Source: Halocaridina rubra (taxonomy: Eukaryota; Arthropoda; Malacostraca; Decapoda; Atyidae). From it: a stretch of 64,000 bases of DNA. The notes beneath the pieces are model-generated. The model saw nothing but the letters and a program-made list of their open reading frames with translations. It had not been told where the DNA came from and searched no databases. Positions within the stretch are counted from its first letter, which is position 1. Each line of letters begins with the position of its first letter. Position numbers and translations under genes: made by a program. The stretch lies in assembly GCA_037179515.1 (NCBI GenBank), contig JAXCGZ010004190.1, positions 1 through 64,000 of the forward strand, written 5' to 3'. This document shows, one piece after another, positions 43,130 through 57,019 of this stretch.

Positions 43130-43566
43130 GGGTGGTGGATAATGAAGAAAGTGAGGTAGAAGAAGATGGTAAGGTAGAACTAAGACGATCGCAGTGAGAG
43201 GGACAGGTGCCTGGGTGGATTAGAGATTATGTCGTGGGAGATTTTAGCAATGAAGATTAGAGTGATCTAGAGATCAAGGGGGCAAACGTGGTGTAAATTA
43301 GCTTAGTTATTGCTTAATACTCAATAGTGCCAGTGTTTTGGGGTTGTTTAGAGGTTTTGTTTTTGCTCTGTATATCAACGATTGTCGGGCATTGTTGTAT
43401 ATTATTTTTTCTGTATTATTATGTTTTCTATGTTACATTACATGTCAAGGCAATTGTTATTTATTTTGCTTGCATATTGTTAATTATGGTGTGAGTTTGT
43501 TGTAGAATAAAGTAATAACTTTATGGTGAGAAACTGCTTCAGTTACAAGAATTTATTCTACAATAA
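43130..43566 (+). other. pol C-terminal tail and candidate LTR
   Basis: 43134-43240 reads NEESEVEEDGKVELRRSQ, then EGQVPGWIRDYVVGDF, typical of the extreme C-terminus of gypsy-type pol proteins. From about 43293 (TGTAAATTAGC) to 43562 (...TTTATTCTACA) lies an AT-rich segment with TG...CA ends and an AATAAA, directly before a gag start at 43572. It could be the 3' LTR of the upstream element or the 5' LTR of the downstream one. A second copy to compare with was not found. Confidence 0.35.
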
Positions 43567-43640
43567 TCATAGTGGATCATCTCCTGCATCCAGATAAGCT
43601 CAACATTGATCTTAGTGCACTAGATGCTGAGAAGGAGTAC

Positions 43641-46600
43641 TTCTTCTACATCTTTTCCCACTTTTATGTGGGGTCGATGTTTCTGGCCAGTGTTCTCCAT
43701 ATGTTCCTATCCCATACCTCATCACCCAACAAACCTTTAGACCTCAGGTCGTCATTGATGCAATTCATCCACCTACACTTTGGTCTCCCCCTCCCTCTCC
43801 TGCCCTGTATATCCATTTCCATCACCCTCCTCCCAACATACCGGTCATCCCTCCTAACGACATGACCATACCATATTAGTCTACTTTCTTGTATCTTATC
43901 TGATATTTCTCTAACTTTTGAGGTACCTCTAATTACCTTGTTTCTGATCTTATCGCTTCTTGTCACTCCACACATCCATCTCAACATCCTCATCTCTGTC
44001 ACATCCAGTTTTTTCTCTTGTGTATTCTTTATTGCCCATGTCTCTGCTCCATACATCATTGCAGGTCTCACAACTATCTTATGCACTTTACCCCTCAACT
44101 TAATCCCTATTCTCCCGTCCCACAGCACCCCAGACACTTTCTTCCTGTTCTTCCATCCCGCTTGTATTCTGTGGGTTATTTCTGACTCTAGGTCACCATC
44201 CTCTTCTACTGTTGATCCCAAATACTTGAACTTTTCAACACCTTGCCCTGCAAATTGACCTCCCCATCCTCATCATCTCTCAATCTCAAGTACTCTGTCT
44301 TCTTCCTGCTGATTCTCAGTCCTCTATACTCCATCACTCTTATCCACTCCTCAAGCTTCTCCTCCACTACCTCTCGTCTCTTGCTACACAGTATAATGTC
44401 ATCTGCAAAGAGCATATACCATGGTGACTGATCTCTAATACCCTGGGTTACTACATCCAAGACCAGATCAAATAGATATGGACTCAAAGCAGACCCTTGA
44501 TACAGACCAACATTTACTGAGAGACTTTTTGTCAAGCCCACACTGCTCTTAACATTTGCCTCTGCCCTCTCATACATATCTTGGATAATTCTTACATATT
44601 TCTCGGGGACTCCCTTTTCTCTAATACACCTCCACACCTCTTGATGTGGTACTCGATCATATGCCTTTTCCAGGTCAATAAAGACAATATGCATTCCTTT
44701 CTGTTTCTCCCGATGCTTTTCCATCATTTGTCTCAAGGCAAATATGGCATCCACTGTCCCTCTTCCAGGCATGAAGCCAAACTGTTCATCCCCAATTGTC
44801 GTTACCTCTCTGAGTCTCCTCTCTATGGCCTTCTCCCATATCTTCATAGTATGACTTAACAACTTTATACCTCTATAGTTTCCACACTCCTTTATAGATT
44901 GGGATGATTAGGCTTCCTCTCCACTCCTCTGGCATCTTTTCCTGACTAAAGCTCTTTTGCATTAAGTCCCACAAGATATCTATGCCTTCCTCTCCAAGAC
45001 TCTTCCATACCTCCACTGGCATCTTATTAGGTCCTGCTGCCTTTCCATTTTTCATTTTCCTTACTGCCCGCCCTACCTCTCTACTAGCCACTGTTGTTGT
45101 AACTGCTTCATTTGGAAGTCCATCTTCAAATACTGCTCTTGGGTTCTCTTCATTTAGTAATCCTTCAAAATAACTTTCCCATCTCCTTTTTATTTCATCC
45201 TCTTCTGCTAGAGCTACTCCATGGTTATCCTTTATTTGTCTTACTTGGGTCAAGTCCTTGGATGCAGCATCTCGGACCTTGGCATATCGTCATATTTTCT
45301 TCTCTTCTTCTGGTGTTTCCAGCTCTTCATAGACTTCATTCAATGTCTCTGCCTTTGCTTTTGCTACTGCTCTCCTTGCCTCCTTCTTTGCCTGCTTGTA
45401 CTCTTCTTTATCCTGCTCCAGGCCTGATAAATCTGCCTTTTTCTTAGCTTCTTTCTTGTTCTTCATCCATTCTTGCACTTCCTCATTCCACCACCATGAC
45501 TCTTTATCATTTGGGGGTTTCCTTCCTGATCGCTTTCCAAGTACCTCCTCACCAACCCTCAATATCACCTTACTATTCTCTGTCCACCATTCTTGTACAT
45601 CCTCATGCAACCTTATCGCTTCCAACACTCTTCCCTTAAATATAGTTCTCAGCTCTGCATATTTCAATCTCCACCACTTTATCTTTGGGTCCATCTTCGG
45701 CTTCCTACTTTTCCTACATTTCCCGAGCCTGCAATCAGTTACTACTATCCTATGTTGCACTGCTACACTCTCCCCATTTATTACTTTACAGTTGCTAATC
45801 TCCTTCAGATGGTCTCTCCTAAACAACAATAAATCTATCTGGCTCTCCCTCCCACCACTACTGTATGTAATCAGTCTGTTTTCCTTTTTCTCAAAGAATG
45901 TGTTGACCAATGCCAGATCAAATGCCACTGCAAAATCAATCACTCTCTCTCCCCCTTTATTTCTCTCACCCACCCCCAAGCCCCCATGAACTCTACCTAT
46001 CCCAGCCCTCCCAATTCCCAATGTGGCCATTTAGATCTCCTCCCAAAATTACCCTCTCCCTTATAGGAATTGTTCTAAGCTCCTGGTCCATCTCCTCGCA
46101 AAATACATCCTTCTCCTCCGCTGTACAACCAGTTTGTGGGGCATAGGCACTTATCACATTGACTACCATTTCTCCCAGTCCCAGCTTTAAACTCATAATT
46201 CTGTCACTCTTTCTATTCTCACCAAGTAAGCTTTCCTTCAGGTCTTTGGATAGTATTATTCCTACACCATTCCTCCCTTCCTCATTTGCTCCTCTATAGA
46301 ACAACTGCAACCCTCACCCAGTTCCCTCGCCTTATTTCCTTTCCGCCTGGTCTCCTGCACACACAGCACTCCAATTCTCCTCCTCTCCATCAGGTCCACC
46401 AATTAAGAGTGCCCACCCGCAGCGCCTCATCTGACACTCTCCCATGAGCTTGCCTCTTTAACCCAGCTCGCCCATGACTGGGTAGCTCATGCTGTCTTTC
46501 CGGAGGGGTCAGACGAAGCCCCAATGCGTCGCCTAAGGGGAACGCCCTAGTATGGTGACTATTCTCGTTATCTGTACTGACCATATTTTGGTTTTGGCAA

Positions 46601-46690
46601 AATTTTTATGGCTGGATGCCCTTCCTGCTGCCAACCCTCCCCATTTACCAGGGCTTGGGACCGGCACCAAGTTGAGGCTGGCTTGCCTCC
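43641..46690 (-). mobile_element. RTE-clade retrotransposon with 16-bp target duplication
   Basis: TGCTGAGAAGGAGTAC at 43625-43640 is repeated exactly at 46691-46706, fixing both borders. The 5' end (46690, - strand) starts GGAGGCAAGCCAGCCTCAAC. The 3' end is AAAAGATGTAGAAGAA, a short A/G-rich tail. Length is 3050 bases, close to full length for RTE. It sits antisense inside gypsy-like gag. Confidence 0.9.
43664..46584 (-). pseudogene. RTE endonuclease-reverse transcriptase, several frameshifts
   Basis: In order on the - strand: DEALRVGTLNWW near 46420 (endonuclease start), LFYRGANEEGRNGVGIIL near 46300, AYAPQTGC, VILGGDLNGHIG near 46050 (D-N motif; GGDLN), and SSGGRESQIDLLLFRRD near 45850. 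The linker follows, then AAGPNKMPVEVWKS near 45020, FGFMPGRGTVDAIFALRQ, FIDLEKAYDRVPH near 44670, GLYQGSALSPYLF (usual VGLHQG), LFADDIILC near 44410 with FADD intact. The RTE C-terminal signature is RMLRWMCGVTRSDKIRN, IWYGHVVRRDD, GRRGRGRPKCRWM, ending NIDPT at 43664. Open blocks: 46310-45993, 46030-45290, 45253-44873, 44862-44206, 44221-43664. Confidence 0.88.
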
Positions 46691-46706
46691 TGCTGAGAAG
46701 GAGTAC

Positions 46707-47420
46707 AAGAACCGGAAAAAACTTTTGTCAACTTCATTGAGGAGTGTGGAGCCAATGCACCTAACAAACTGCACTGTCTAACAAAATATGTCTCTGCTTC
46801 CATGTAGGAACATATTGCTGATTGTATAACTTTCGATGCAGCTGTTGTAATCCTGGATAAACTATTTATAAACGAGAAAATTTTTATTTTTGCACGTCAT
46901 CTGTTGGTCACAAAACAACATACAGCAGACAGAGAACATCAACGAATTTTTACAACAACTACATAAACTGAGCAAGAACTGCCAATTTACGGCTATTAAC
47001 GCTGAGCAGTACCGTGAGGCCCTGGTTTGAGATGTCCTAATATATAGCCTCCAATCTGGCATGATACATCAGAGGTTACTTGCAAACCAGGAACTAAGTT
47101 TGAGCCAGGACTATGAGACTGAAAGGGTACTTGAGCTCGCTCAGCATAATTCTGACAGTATGCTCAAGCAGCAGCCACCCAAGTTGTCGCTGCTTTACCT
47201 GCTGAGGATTTTTGCCGCTTTGTACACAACACTGTCGTCCCTTCACATACAGAATCAGTTAATGCTGCTATTACAGAGAAAAAAATGTTGATTTTGTGGG
47301 GGAATTCTACATCTTCGTTCTAATTGTCATGCTCGAACCAATGAGTGTATATCCTGTGGCAAGACAGGTCACTGGGCTAAGGTATGTCAATCAAAGCATA
47401 AGCAGAAAATTGTGGCAACA
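46707..47420 (+). pseudogene. gypsy-like gag remnant with CCHC knuckle
   Basis: Capsid-like residues are readable across frames: FDAAVVILDKLFINEK near 46838, FLQQLHKLSKNCQFTAINAE near 46955, MIHQRLLANQELSL near 47061. These match the usual gag of this gypsy type. A CCHC knuckle CISCGKTGHWAKVC lies near 47347, preceded by a partial knuckle LHLRSNCHA. Several stops and a frameshift at the knuckle. Confidence 0.7.
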
Positions 47421-48475
47421 ACTGGCCATGGAGAGTTGCATGCAATTTCTGCTGCTGCACCTGACTGCTTATCAATTTCTACAGTTCCTGTTTTGATTAA
47501 TGTCTGTAATGCAACAGCTTTGATTGACTCAGCTAGTTCAGATAGCTTTATAGATTACAATTTAGCATTGAGACTGAACTTGCATATCAAGCCCAGTTCC
47601 CGAAGTATCACCTTAGTAACGGCATCTAAATGTGCTCCAGTCAGAGGTGTCTGTCATGCTGATATAATTATATATGACAAGCATTATAAGAGAACTCGCT
47701 TAAAGGCAATCAAAGATCAGTGTGGTGATATCATCTTGGGCTTGGATTTTCAAAAACAGCATGCTGCTGTTACTATCCTGAATGGTGGGCTTAAACCTGA
47801 GCTATGGATTAATGACCAAGAAACCAATATTTGTAGCTTGGCTGTAGCAAATCTCTCCAAACCACGTCTATTTGCTAATATGAAGGCAAATTTTAAGCCA
47901 ATTGTAACTTAATCTCGCGAATACAGTACTATTGATCAGCAGCTCAAGAAGTTGAGCATTTGTTAGTAAAAGGTATTATTGAGCCTAGCTTGTCTCCTTG
48001 GCGAGCTCAGGTAGTATTTGCGAAAGATGAACTTGATTGCCGTAAGAAACGTATGTGTAGATTACTCATATACTGTAAATTTGCATACTGACCTTGATGC
48101 ATATCCTTTGCCCACGATCGAATCTCTAGTTAATAAATTAGCACAATACAGAATTTTCTCAACATTTGACTTGAAAAGTGCGTATTATCAGGTGCCTTTA
48201 TGGGAGAATGACAAACTGTACAGCTATTGAGGCTAATGAACGCCTAGTTCAATTCACACATGTGCCCTTAGGTGTAACTAATGGCGTGGCGGGTTTTCAG
48301 CGTGCTATAGACAAATTTGTTGATGAGAAGAACCTCCAAAATACATTTCCATACCTGGATAATATTACTGTCGCAGGGAGAGACCAAGCTGAACATGATG
48401 AATGTGTGAAAAGATTTTTCGATGCTGCTAAGAGCATTTGCCGTACTTTAAATGAATCAAAATCTATACTGTAAA
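47412..48475 (+). pseudogene. gypsy-like protease and 5' half of reverse transcriptase
   Basis: The frame 47412-47912 covers the protease: TALIDSASSDSFID takes the place of the usual D-S/T-G active site (DSA here), and DIILGLDFQKQHAAV is the C-terminal LG-x-D block. RT follows in shifted frames: KGIIEPSLSPWRAQVVF near 47970, CVDYSYTVNLHTDLDAYPLP near 48054, FSTFDLKSAYYQVPL near 48160, FTHVPLGVTNGVAGFQRAID near 48255, and FPYLDNITVAG near 48350 where YLDD is expected. Truncated at 48475; not functional. Confidence 0.8.
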
Positions 48476-48539
48476 GTAGTAATATTTCTGTTCTTAAATG
48501 CTTATATATGCTCTTTCCAAATTAAGTCTAGTTATTTGA

Positions 48540-48660
48540 TTTTCAATTTCCCTCTACCAAAGCTGTGGATGATATTGGGATTTTCCTTAGATTGCCTCAC
48601 AATATCTCTCTTATATACCCTCCCTGCTTCTCTTCTTTTGCTTAATAGTAATTTTGGTAA
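48540..48660 (-). mobile_element. short diverged CR1 ORF2 fragment
   Basis: The sequence around AAGCTGTGGATGATATTGGG and CTCCCTGCTTCTCTTCTTTT parallels 36190-36310 of CR1 copy A (linker between endonuclease and RT) on the same strand, with many substitutions. About 120 bases only. Confidence 0.65.
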
Positions 48661-50229
48661 GTATTCATACTCTTTCTTCCCCTAGACCAATTCTAGGGGA
48701 ATGGTATGTGCCTGTGCGAAACTTCAAAGTATCCGAGATTCAATATCATGGAATACATCCTTTTAACTCAAAGCTCTTATATATACAATTTTACTTTTAT
48801 ATAGCAAAAGATTTTAGTAACGGCATCTAAATGTGCTCCACAAATATGGAATAATAAATAATTTCTAAGAATTTTTTCTGTAATGCTACCAGCTTTGACA
48901 TCTTAACTTAATTTAATGATTTGAAAACATGATCTAATTTCTCATCACGGAATCTCTCTTCTAGTAAGACCTAGGACGGTGTCTCCTTTTTGAAGGACTT
49001 TGGTTTTGACAGTGTGCAAATGATTTGTATTAGTAATTACTGAACACATTTGCTAATTTCTATCTTTATTAAATGCAAGAGTGACGATTACTACTGCTGT
49101 TTTACATTACTAAAATAAGAATGACTCATTTTTCAATCAGACTTTATTACCAGCGAAAGACATCGTTCTCACATAGATTTGGAAGGAGAAGAATGATTCA
49201 CTAGTATACAACGAAATTACTTTGTGTTATTGAATAGGTATATGATGTTAAAAATTTTCATTTGACTTAGACTGTAAGACTGATATGTTAATGTTAAACT
49301 GCAGCTTTTATGGATTTCTTTGCTTTAATAACAGGGCTGATGAAAGATAATGGATAACACACTCAGGAATTACACCTTGTGTCAGCTTTTTTACTGGCTA
49401 TGTGAGATTATTCCTGAAAGTCATACAGTGCATACATGGAAAGGTCTTTCTGATGTTTACTTATGATTTTTTTTATCAACTTTTAAGGAATTAAACTTAG
49501 GATTACATGTTCACTTCAGAATATTCTATATTCAAGGAGAATAGCATTGGTATCACGCACGTGGTACGTAAATAAAGTCTATTGCCCTTATTTTAGCTGG
49601 AAGATTGGAGATCAGAAAAATGTTGGGCCTCACACTTATGCTGCAGTACTTGTATAAGCATTAGCCAGTGTCTGAATTGAAAATGAAAAAAAGTAGTTTT
49701 CAATGCTAATGGTAAGGAGAAAACCAACAGGTCATGTAAACAATTATTACTTCTAAGTGGTGCCTTTTACTGCCAAATGGAGAAGACTGTCCATTCCTGA
49801 CCACCTTAACTCATGCTCCTTGCAGACATATTTAGAAGAGTCACTGTATTAACGATAATTGAAAGCCTTCAGATTCACTAGATCCTGGATTTGATCATAA
49901 AATGATATCTTTTAAGATGCATGTACTCTCACATAGCTAATTGAGTAAGTTAGTCTGAGAATTCTAAGTGCCAAAAAGTATGGCAGAGCTGTTATTCTTC
50001 AGAGCAAGAGTGGAATTTCCTCATGGTAGTTGTTGGTGTGAATGAATATTTCCCACTGCTCATAATGACAGGTGACCTTGTAGCCTAAAGTGACAGAGAC
50101 TATAGCAGCTGACATCCTTCAACATTATTCACAATATTGATGAATGGAGGCTCTCCATTGGTTCATTTTACACGAGTCAATTTTTTTTTTACATGGTGGC
50201 AATGTATTAACTTCAATTTCAGTAGCAGT
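48661..50229. other. mostly unrecognised DNA with small gypsy-like duplicates
   Basis: 48814-48840 repeats 27 bases of the gypsy-like protease region (see findings). Otherwise AT-rich, with no gene or tandem array seen. Confidence 0.4.
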
Positions 50230-50945
50230 TGGCACGGAGGAAACATAAAACACCATGAGACAGGTGTCTACCAGCATAAATATGTGCCAACTTTGTTGTT
50301 TGGACTGCAGTCTGGCTGTGTGAACGGTATGGTCGGGGTTAGGACTTATTGATGCAACAAGAAAACTAGCAACTCTGGGATTCCCTGAAATCTAGGAAAA
50401 ATTGCGCATCCTCTTGCTAGGATTCAGGAAAAGGTTTTCTAAAGCTATGGAATAATAGTGGCAGCTTTATGGGACTTGGAGGTAAATATTCAAAGCTCTA
50501 TGATGAAAAAATCAAGGAGGGTGTATTTGCTGGTCCATAAAATTATGAACTTCATAGAGATGACAAAATTAACCTTATGACCGGTAGCAAGAAGACACCA
50601 TAGACTACTTCCCTTACAGCTGTATACAGAAATGCCACTGCTGGTAAATACAAGGTGATGGTGAATATTATGTCACTACTCTATAAAAGAATTGGGCTCT
50701 AATATGCCATTAAGATAAAAGATCACCATGGACACTTGGATTTTTCTGGTCAGTTGCAGAACAGATATCGGTTAACATAGCGAAATTTCCACCAACAAAC
50801 ATCAGCAATGGCAATAAAGTGCAAAGGGATCTGGAGTTCAGCAGTGTTAGCAGACTCACAACTAGGCAGCAACATGAGAGCTTCAGACGTGAAATACAAG
50901 AAAACACGGAAGAGGTGTCGAGCTGAATTTAATATAAACGGCTGC
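50230..50945 (+). pseudogene. fossil resembling a transposon-linked arthropod protein (HGERFHQ type)
   Basis: In order across frames: SGSFMGLGGKYSKLYDEKIK and EGVFAGP near 50458, MTGSKKTPWTTSLT-like near 50578 (with a TAG at the W position), KYKVMVNIMSLLYKRIGL near 50650, HGHLDFSGQLQ near 50728, RNFHQQTSAMA near 50780, KGIWSSAVLADSQ near 50824. This follows a family I have seen widely in arthropod repeats, with motifs KAGxFVGPQIREL, NYxxLVxxLL, HSHLDFF, HGERFHQ and YQGKWxxxMLADYCW. The family is probably transposon-encoded; I cannot name its enzyme class. Many lesions. Confidence 0.45.
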
Positions 50946-51764
50946 ATCAAACAGGCATATAGCTGACATATTGTGACAGATGTTTATATATTCTTATCTT
51001 TTGATGATACTTGTCAAATATTTTTGGAAATCTATTACGGGACATACTCTTTTAAGCAGAGGTCAGTAATGGGACCTTATGCTCGAAGACAAACCGGTTA
51101 TATAGTGAGAATACTAATCAGAAATTAACACTTTTGATAGAAATGAAAGAAAGATATTAAAGTTGCTTACCTCATTTTCAAGTTGGCTTTTCCTGTGTTA
51201 AGCAGCAGGCGGAATAAAAATTACCCAATCATTGATCAATTGAGGCCAACTTCTGGTGCAAAAATATTTACATATTTTCCAAGCATACCATTACATTCCT
51301 TGACCTATGCCTAGTATCCACGATTTACAAATAATTATAATTAATACACTGGTCTTCTTAAGTCCAGTCTCCGATACTATATCCAACACCAGGTATATAG
51401 CATCATGTTACTTGCATATGAATTCCGTAAAAGTACTTATGGAAATCGTGCAATATGCTGTATGCTACAACCCTTGAAGGTTCTTAATTCGGTGTATCCA
51501 AAGCGAAACTTAAGAGATTCGTAAGCTTTATACTATTTAAAAAGCTACAAGGACCAACGCTATTATAGCATTAATGAGGATTATGTTAAAATTTCTTCGT
51601 AAATCTGAACTTCGTGATGATTTTGCACTTTGATAAATATATGAATCTAATTTTAGATATATAAGAGTCATAGAAATATGTCTTTACATTACAGAATAAG
51701 CTACTTATCATTAATTTGTATAAGCAGTTATTGTAATGAACTATTAAAAGATGAACCATCATAC
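50946..51764. other. AT-rich interval downstream of the SLC22 exons, last exon not found
   Basis: The last SLC22 exon seen ends at 51765 with two leftover bases, so a short terminal exon is expected at lower coordinates. No candidate with a convincing acceptor, phase and stop was identified here. Confidence 0.4.
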
Positions 51765-53696
<1,932 letters not shown>

Positions 53697-53960
53697 CTGT
53701 AAAAGAATAACAACAAATTAGTTCCATATTTAATAATCATCTGCATTAATATTGCATGCTGTCTGTACAGGGATGATTTTTTTTTACTTCACCGTATTTC
53801 AATTGTTTTACATCATTCACATCTAAGATCTAGGTTAATAGGATTTTACAATATTTTGAAAAATCTTTGAAACCTGCAAACTGCCACATATGTGTCTCAA
53901 GTATAGTCTGAACAAGCTATGTAAAAAATAAAACTCAGTGTACACATACACACACACATA

Positions 53961-56684
53961 CTGGTAAGGCAGTAGAATTAAAGGATAGGATTCACAACAG
54001 TAACTTAAGGCAGATATAGTAGCAGTTACAGAGACTAAGTCAAGGGAGGACATAAACAGTGTCACAGTTTTTCCTAAGGGCTTCAGAATATTAAGGGTTG
54101 AAAGATCTGCGAGGACTGGTGGAGGGATAGCACTGCTCATATGTGAAAATTTTCAGGTTGAAGAAATAAACTTTGCTATAGAAAGCGAGTTCAAGAAATT
54201 TCTTGTTACTCGCATAAATACTGGGTCAAAGACCATTATAATAAGTGTTGTATATACCTCACCAAGGAACCAACATAGGCTTGAACTTTATGATGAAAGT
54301 CATGTAGGAACTATTGAAGTCATAAAATCAATTGTTAACATTGCATGGGAGAGAAAATGTGGAATTATGATTATGGGAGATTTTAATCATAGAGAGATAG
54401 ATGGGATAAATCTTGCCCCCCCCCGGTGGGGAGGTCTCATTCGGGGCAAGATTCATAGATTGCGTAAAGGGGAATTTCCTACACCCTGTACTGGAACCAA
54501 CAAGGGCCAGGGGTGGGGATGAGCCATCGCTGCTTGATCTAATAATCACTGATAATGTGTTGGATATTGAAAAAATTGATTATGAACCATCAATAGAAAG
54601 AGTGATCACTGTGTGCTGTTAATGGAGTATATTATTGACGATGCCTGAAAGTAGAGGAACTGAGGACAGGAGGAGGAACTATCCGAAAGGAGCTTACGCC
54701 AAAATGAATTAGCTTTTTGCAATTATTGACTGGAGGACCTTATTTTACAACAAATCTGTGCAAGAGATGTACATCTTTCGTGAGGAATATGAAACATAGT
54801 AGATTGTTGCATACCTTCCACCAAAATAGGAATTACTCATCCTGAGAGAAATGGTTCAATAAGGAATGTAAAAGAGCTAAGGAGTGGAGACGAATGTTGG
54901 AAAAGGTATAGGAGGAGAAAAAACATAAATGCCTGGCAGACTTATAAAAGAACAAGAAATGATTACCTAAGTAAAAGAAGAGAGGCAGAGAGAGACTAAG
55001 AAAGGGATATCACCATGACAGATAATGAAACTACCAAACTTTTCCAGAGCTTTATCAGATAAAAAACTGAAGGTAAAAGAACAAGCTTTAAAGCTTAAGA
55101 GAGGGGATGGAAGCATCACTGAGACGGATGAAGAGATCTGCAAAGAATTGAACAAGAAGTTTCAGTCAGTATTTACAGCAGAAAATACTCCACTCCCTCA
55201 GATTGCATAGATAGGAGCTCATGGGCCAGTAGTAGAGAGCATCATCGTTTCAGCCACGGAGGTATGCAAAGTGCTGATGGAGTTAGATGTCCATGAAGCT
55301 ACAGGTCCTGATGATATAGCCCCTTATGTACTTAATAATGCACTAAATCAATACTGGCGGCTCTATGGATCATATTTGAAAAGTTGCTGGAAATTGGGGA
55401 ATTCCAAGAGGGATAAAGCTCTAAACTATAGACCTGTATCCTTGACCAGCACAGTTTACAAATTTATGGAGAATCTACTAAGAAAACACATATCTCTTCA
55501 CTTGGAATCCATCAACTTTATGTTAGTGAGGCACCATGGTCTCAGAGAAGGACAACAGTAACAAACTTAATAAAATTTTATGATAAGATAAGCCAAATCT
55601 ATAGGAGAGAGAGGGCTGAGCAGACTGCATAATCAAAGACTTCTAGAAGGCATTTTGTACGTTTCCACATGGAGGACTTGTTACGAAGCTGCAAGCAATG
55701 GCGAGAATAGGTGAAAATGTCTTGGAATGGATAAAAAACTTACTTAGAAGGAAGGTAACAGAGGGTTAAAGACACAGTGTCTAAATGGAAAAGGATTAAT
55801 AGTGGAGTTCCATAGGTTCAATTTTGGGGCCACTTTTTTTCATTGTATATGTAAATGACCCACCAGGGTCTGTAAATTAATTCATGAAAATGTTTGCAGA
55901 TGATGAAAATATTGTGAAGAAAGTAAGAAAGGAGAACAATGGTAGAGAATTTCAGGAAGACGAAAATTGTCTGCATGAGTGGTCAGCAATGTGGCTAATG
56001 AAATTTAATACTTCTAAGTGTAAAGTAATAAGAATGGGTACAATTGTGAGAAGGCCCAAGCTTAAATACTCAATAGCAAGAACAGAACTTCAAGAGACAA
56101 AATGAGAGAGATCTTTGAGTCAATATACTGGGAGATTTTTCTCCAGAAATGCATATAAATAGCATAGTCAGGGTAGCATATGCTTTCTTAACAAATGTAA
56201 GAGTACCCTTCAGGTACATGGACAAGGAAATGTTTAGAAATATTTATGTTACTCATGTGAGACCAAAGCTAGAATATGCAGCTCCCTTTTGGAATCAACA
56301 CTTCAAAAAGCACATTGTTAAGCTAGAAAAGTACAAAGACTGCCACGAAACTGGTGCCAGAAATATTCAATCTCAGTTATGAGGATAGGCTAAGGGAATT
56401 AGACTTACCATCACTTAAAGCTAGAAGAATGAGGGAGGATATGGTGATGGATTTTAAATTCCTTCATGTTTATGACAGGGTTGATAGAGATCAATATTTT
56501 GATATATCCGGCACTAGAACTAGAGTTCACGGTTTGAAGCTTCGTAAGAAAACTTCTTGCAAGATGTAAGTAACTATTTTTTTTTAGTTTAAGAGTAGTT
56601 GGTGATTGAAATTGTCTAACCAAGGAAGTAGTTAATGCTAACTCAATCCATAGTTTTAAGAATAAATATAATAAGTATCACTAA
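53961..56684 (+). pseudogene. decayed CR1 ORF2
   Basis: Endonuclease and RT blocks in order but broken: GDFNHREID near 54380, EPTRARGGDEPSLLDLI near 54490, RGDGSITETDEEICKELN near 55100, ATGPDDIAPYVL near 55300, NYRPVSLTS near 55425, FADDENIV near 55893 (catalytic FADD kept), FRNIYVTHVRPKLEYAAPFW near 56230, LKLRKKTS near 56535. Internal deletions, for example before the RT palm near 55350, and many stops. Confidence 0.85.
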
Positions 56685-56775
56685 GTACAGTACAAAAATG
56701 GAAACGAGCAGGAGACGGGGAGTTCCGAGTATGGGGTCCTTTCCCGTAAGCACAATTAGGTAATTACATTTGGTC
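53961..56775 (+). mobile_element. older CR1 copy, 5' truncated
   Basis: It begins at CTGGTAAGGCAGTAGAATTA, matching ORF2 codons near 58130 of the intact copy, and continues to a CR1 3' end with CACAATTAGGTAATTACATT and an (AC)n run at 56779-56800. It has many more substitutions than the other two long copies, and its 3' end sequence matches the fragment at 61050-61526 rather than the young copies. Confidence 0.88.
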
Positions 56776-57019
56776 ATTACACACACACACACACACACAC
56801 ATTTGATTTTTGTTTTTCTTTTTCTTTTTATACTTAAATTACCATGGTCAAGTTTTTAAGTTAAGATGTGTGTTACCAGAAAAGAGATAAACTGAGTCAC
56901 TAAATAGCACTTATATGGAGATATAAAAAATTCTGTGTGAAGCTCAATTAAAAGTTTTTTTTTTTTTTTTTCCTCTTTCTCGTCTTCTTTCTATATTCTG
57001 TGAGAGGGAGAACATAAAA

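Larger units (their letters stand above)
43572..48475 (+). mobile_element. gypsy-like LTR element, gag interrupted by an RTE insertion
   Basis: Gag begins near 43572 (DHLLHPDKLNIDLSALDAEK) and is cut at 43640. It resumes at 46707 after the RTE element and one copy of a 16-base target duplication, with GANAPNKLHCLTKYVSAS near 46748. Gag C-terminal, CCHC, protease and the first half of RT follow to 48475, where it stops abruptly. Integrase, RNase H and 3' LTR are missing. Confidence 0.8.

Noticed and set aside
45396..45989. 197-codon + strand frame
   Set aside because: Antisense shadow of the RTE endonuclease/linker region; Ser/Pro/Phe-rich composition mirrors the Lys/Glu-rich real frame.
50710..50950. 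Terminal SLC22 exon on the - strand
   Set aside because: The - strand frames here lack a suitable acceptor and conserved residues; the + strand of the same bases reads as the HGERFHQ-type fossil.
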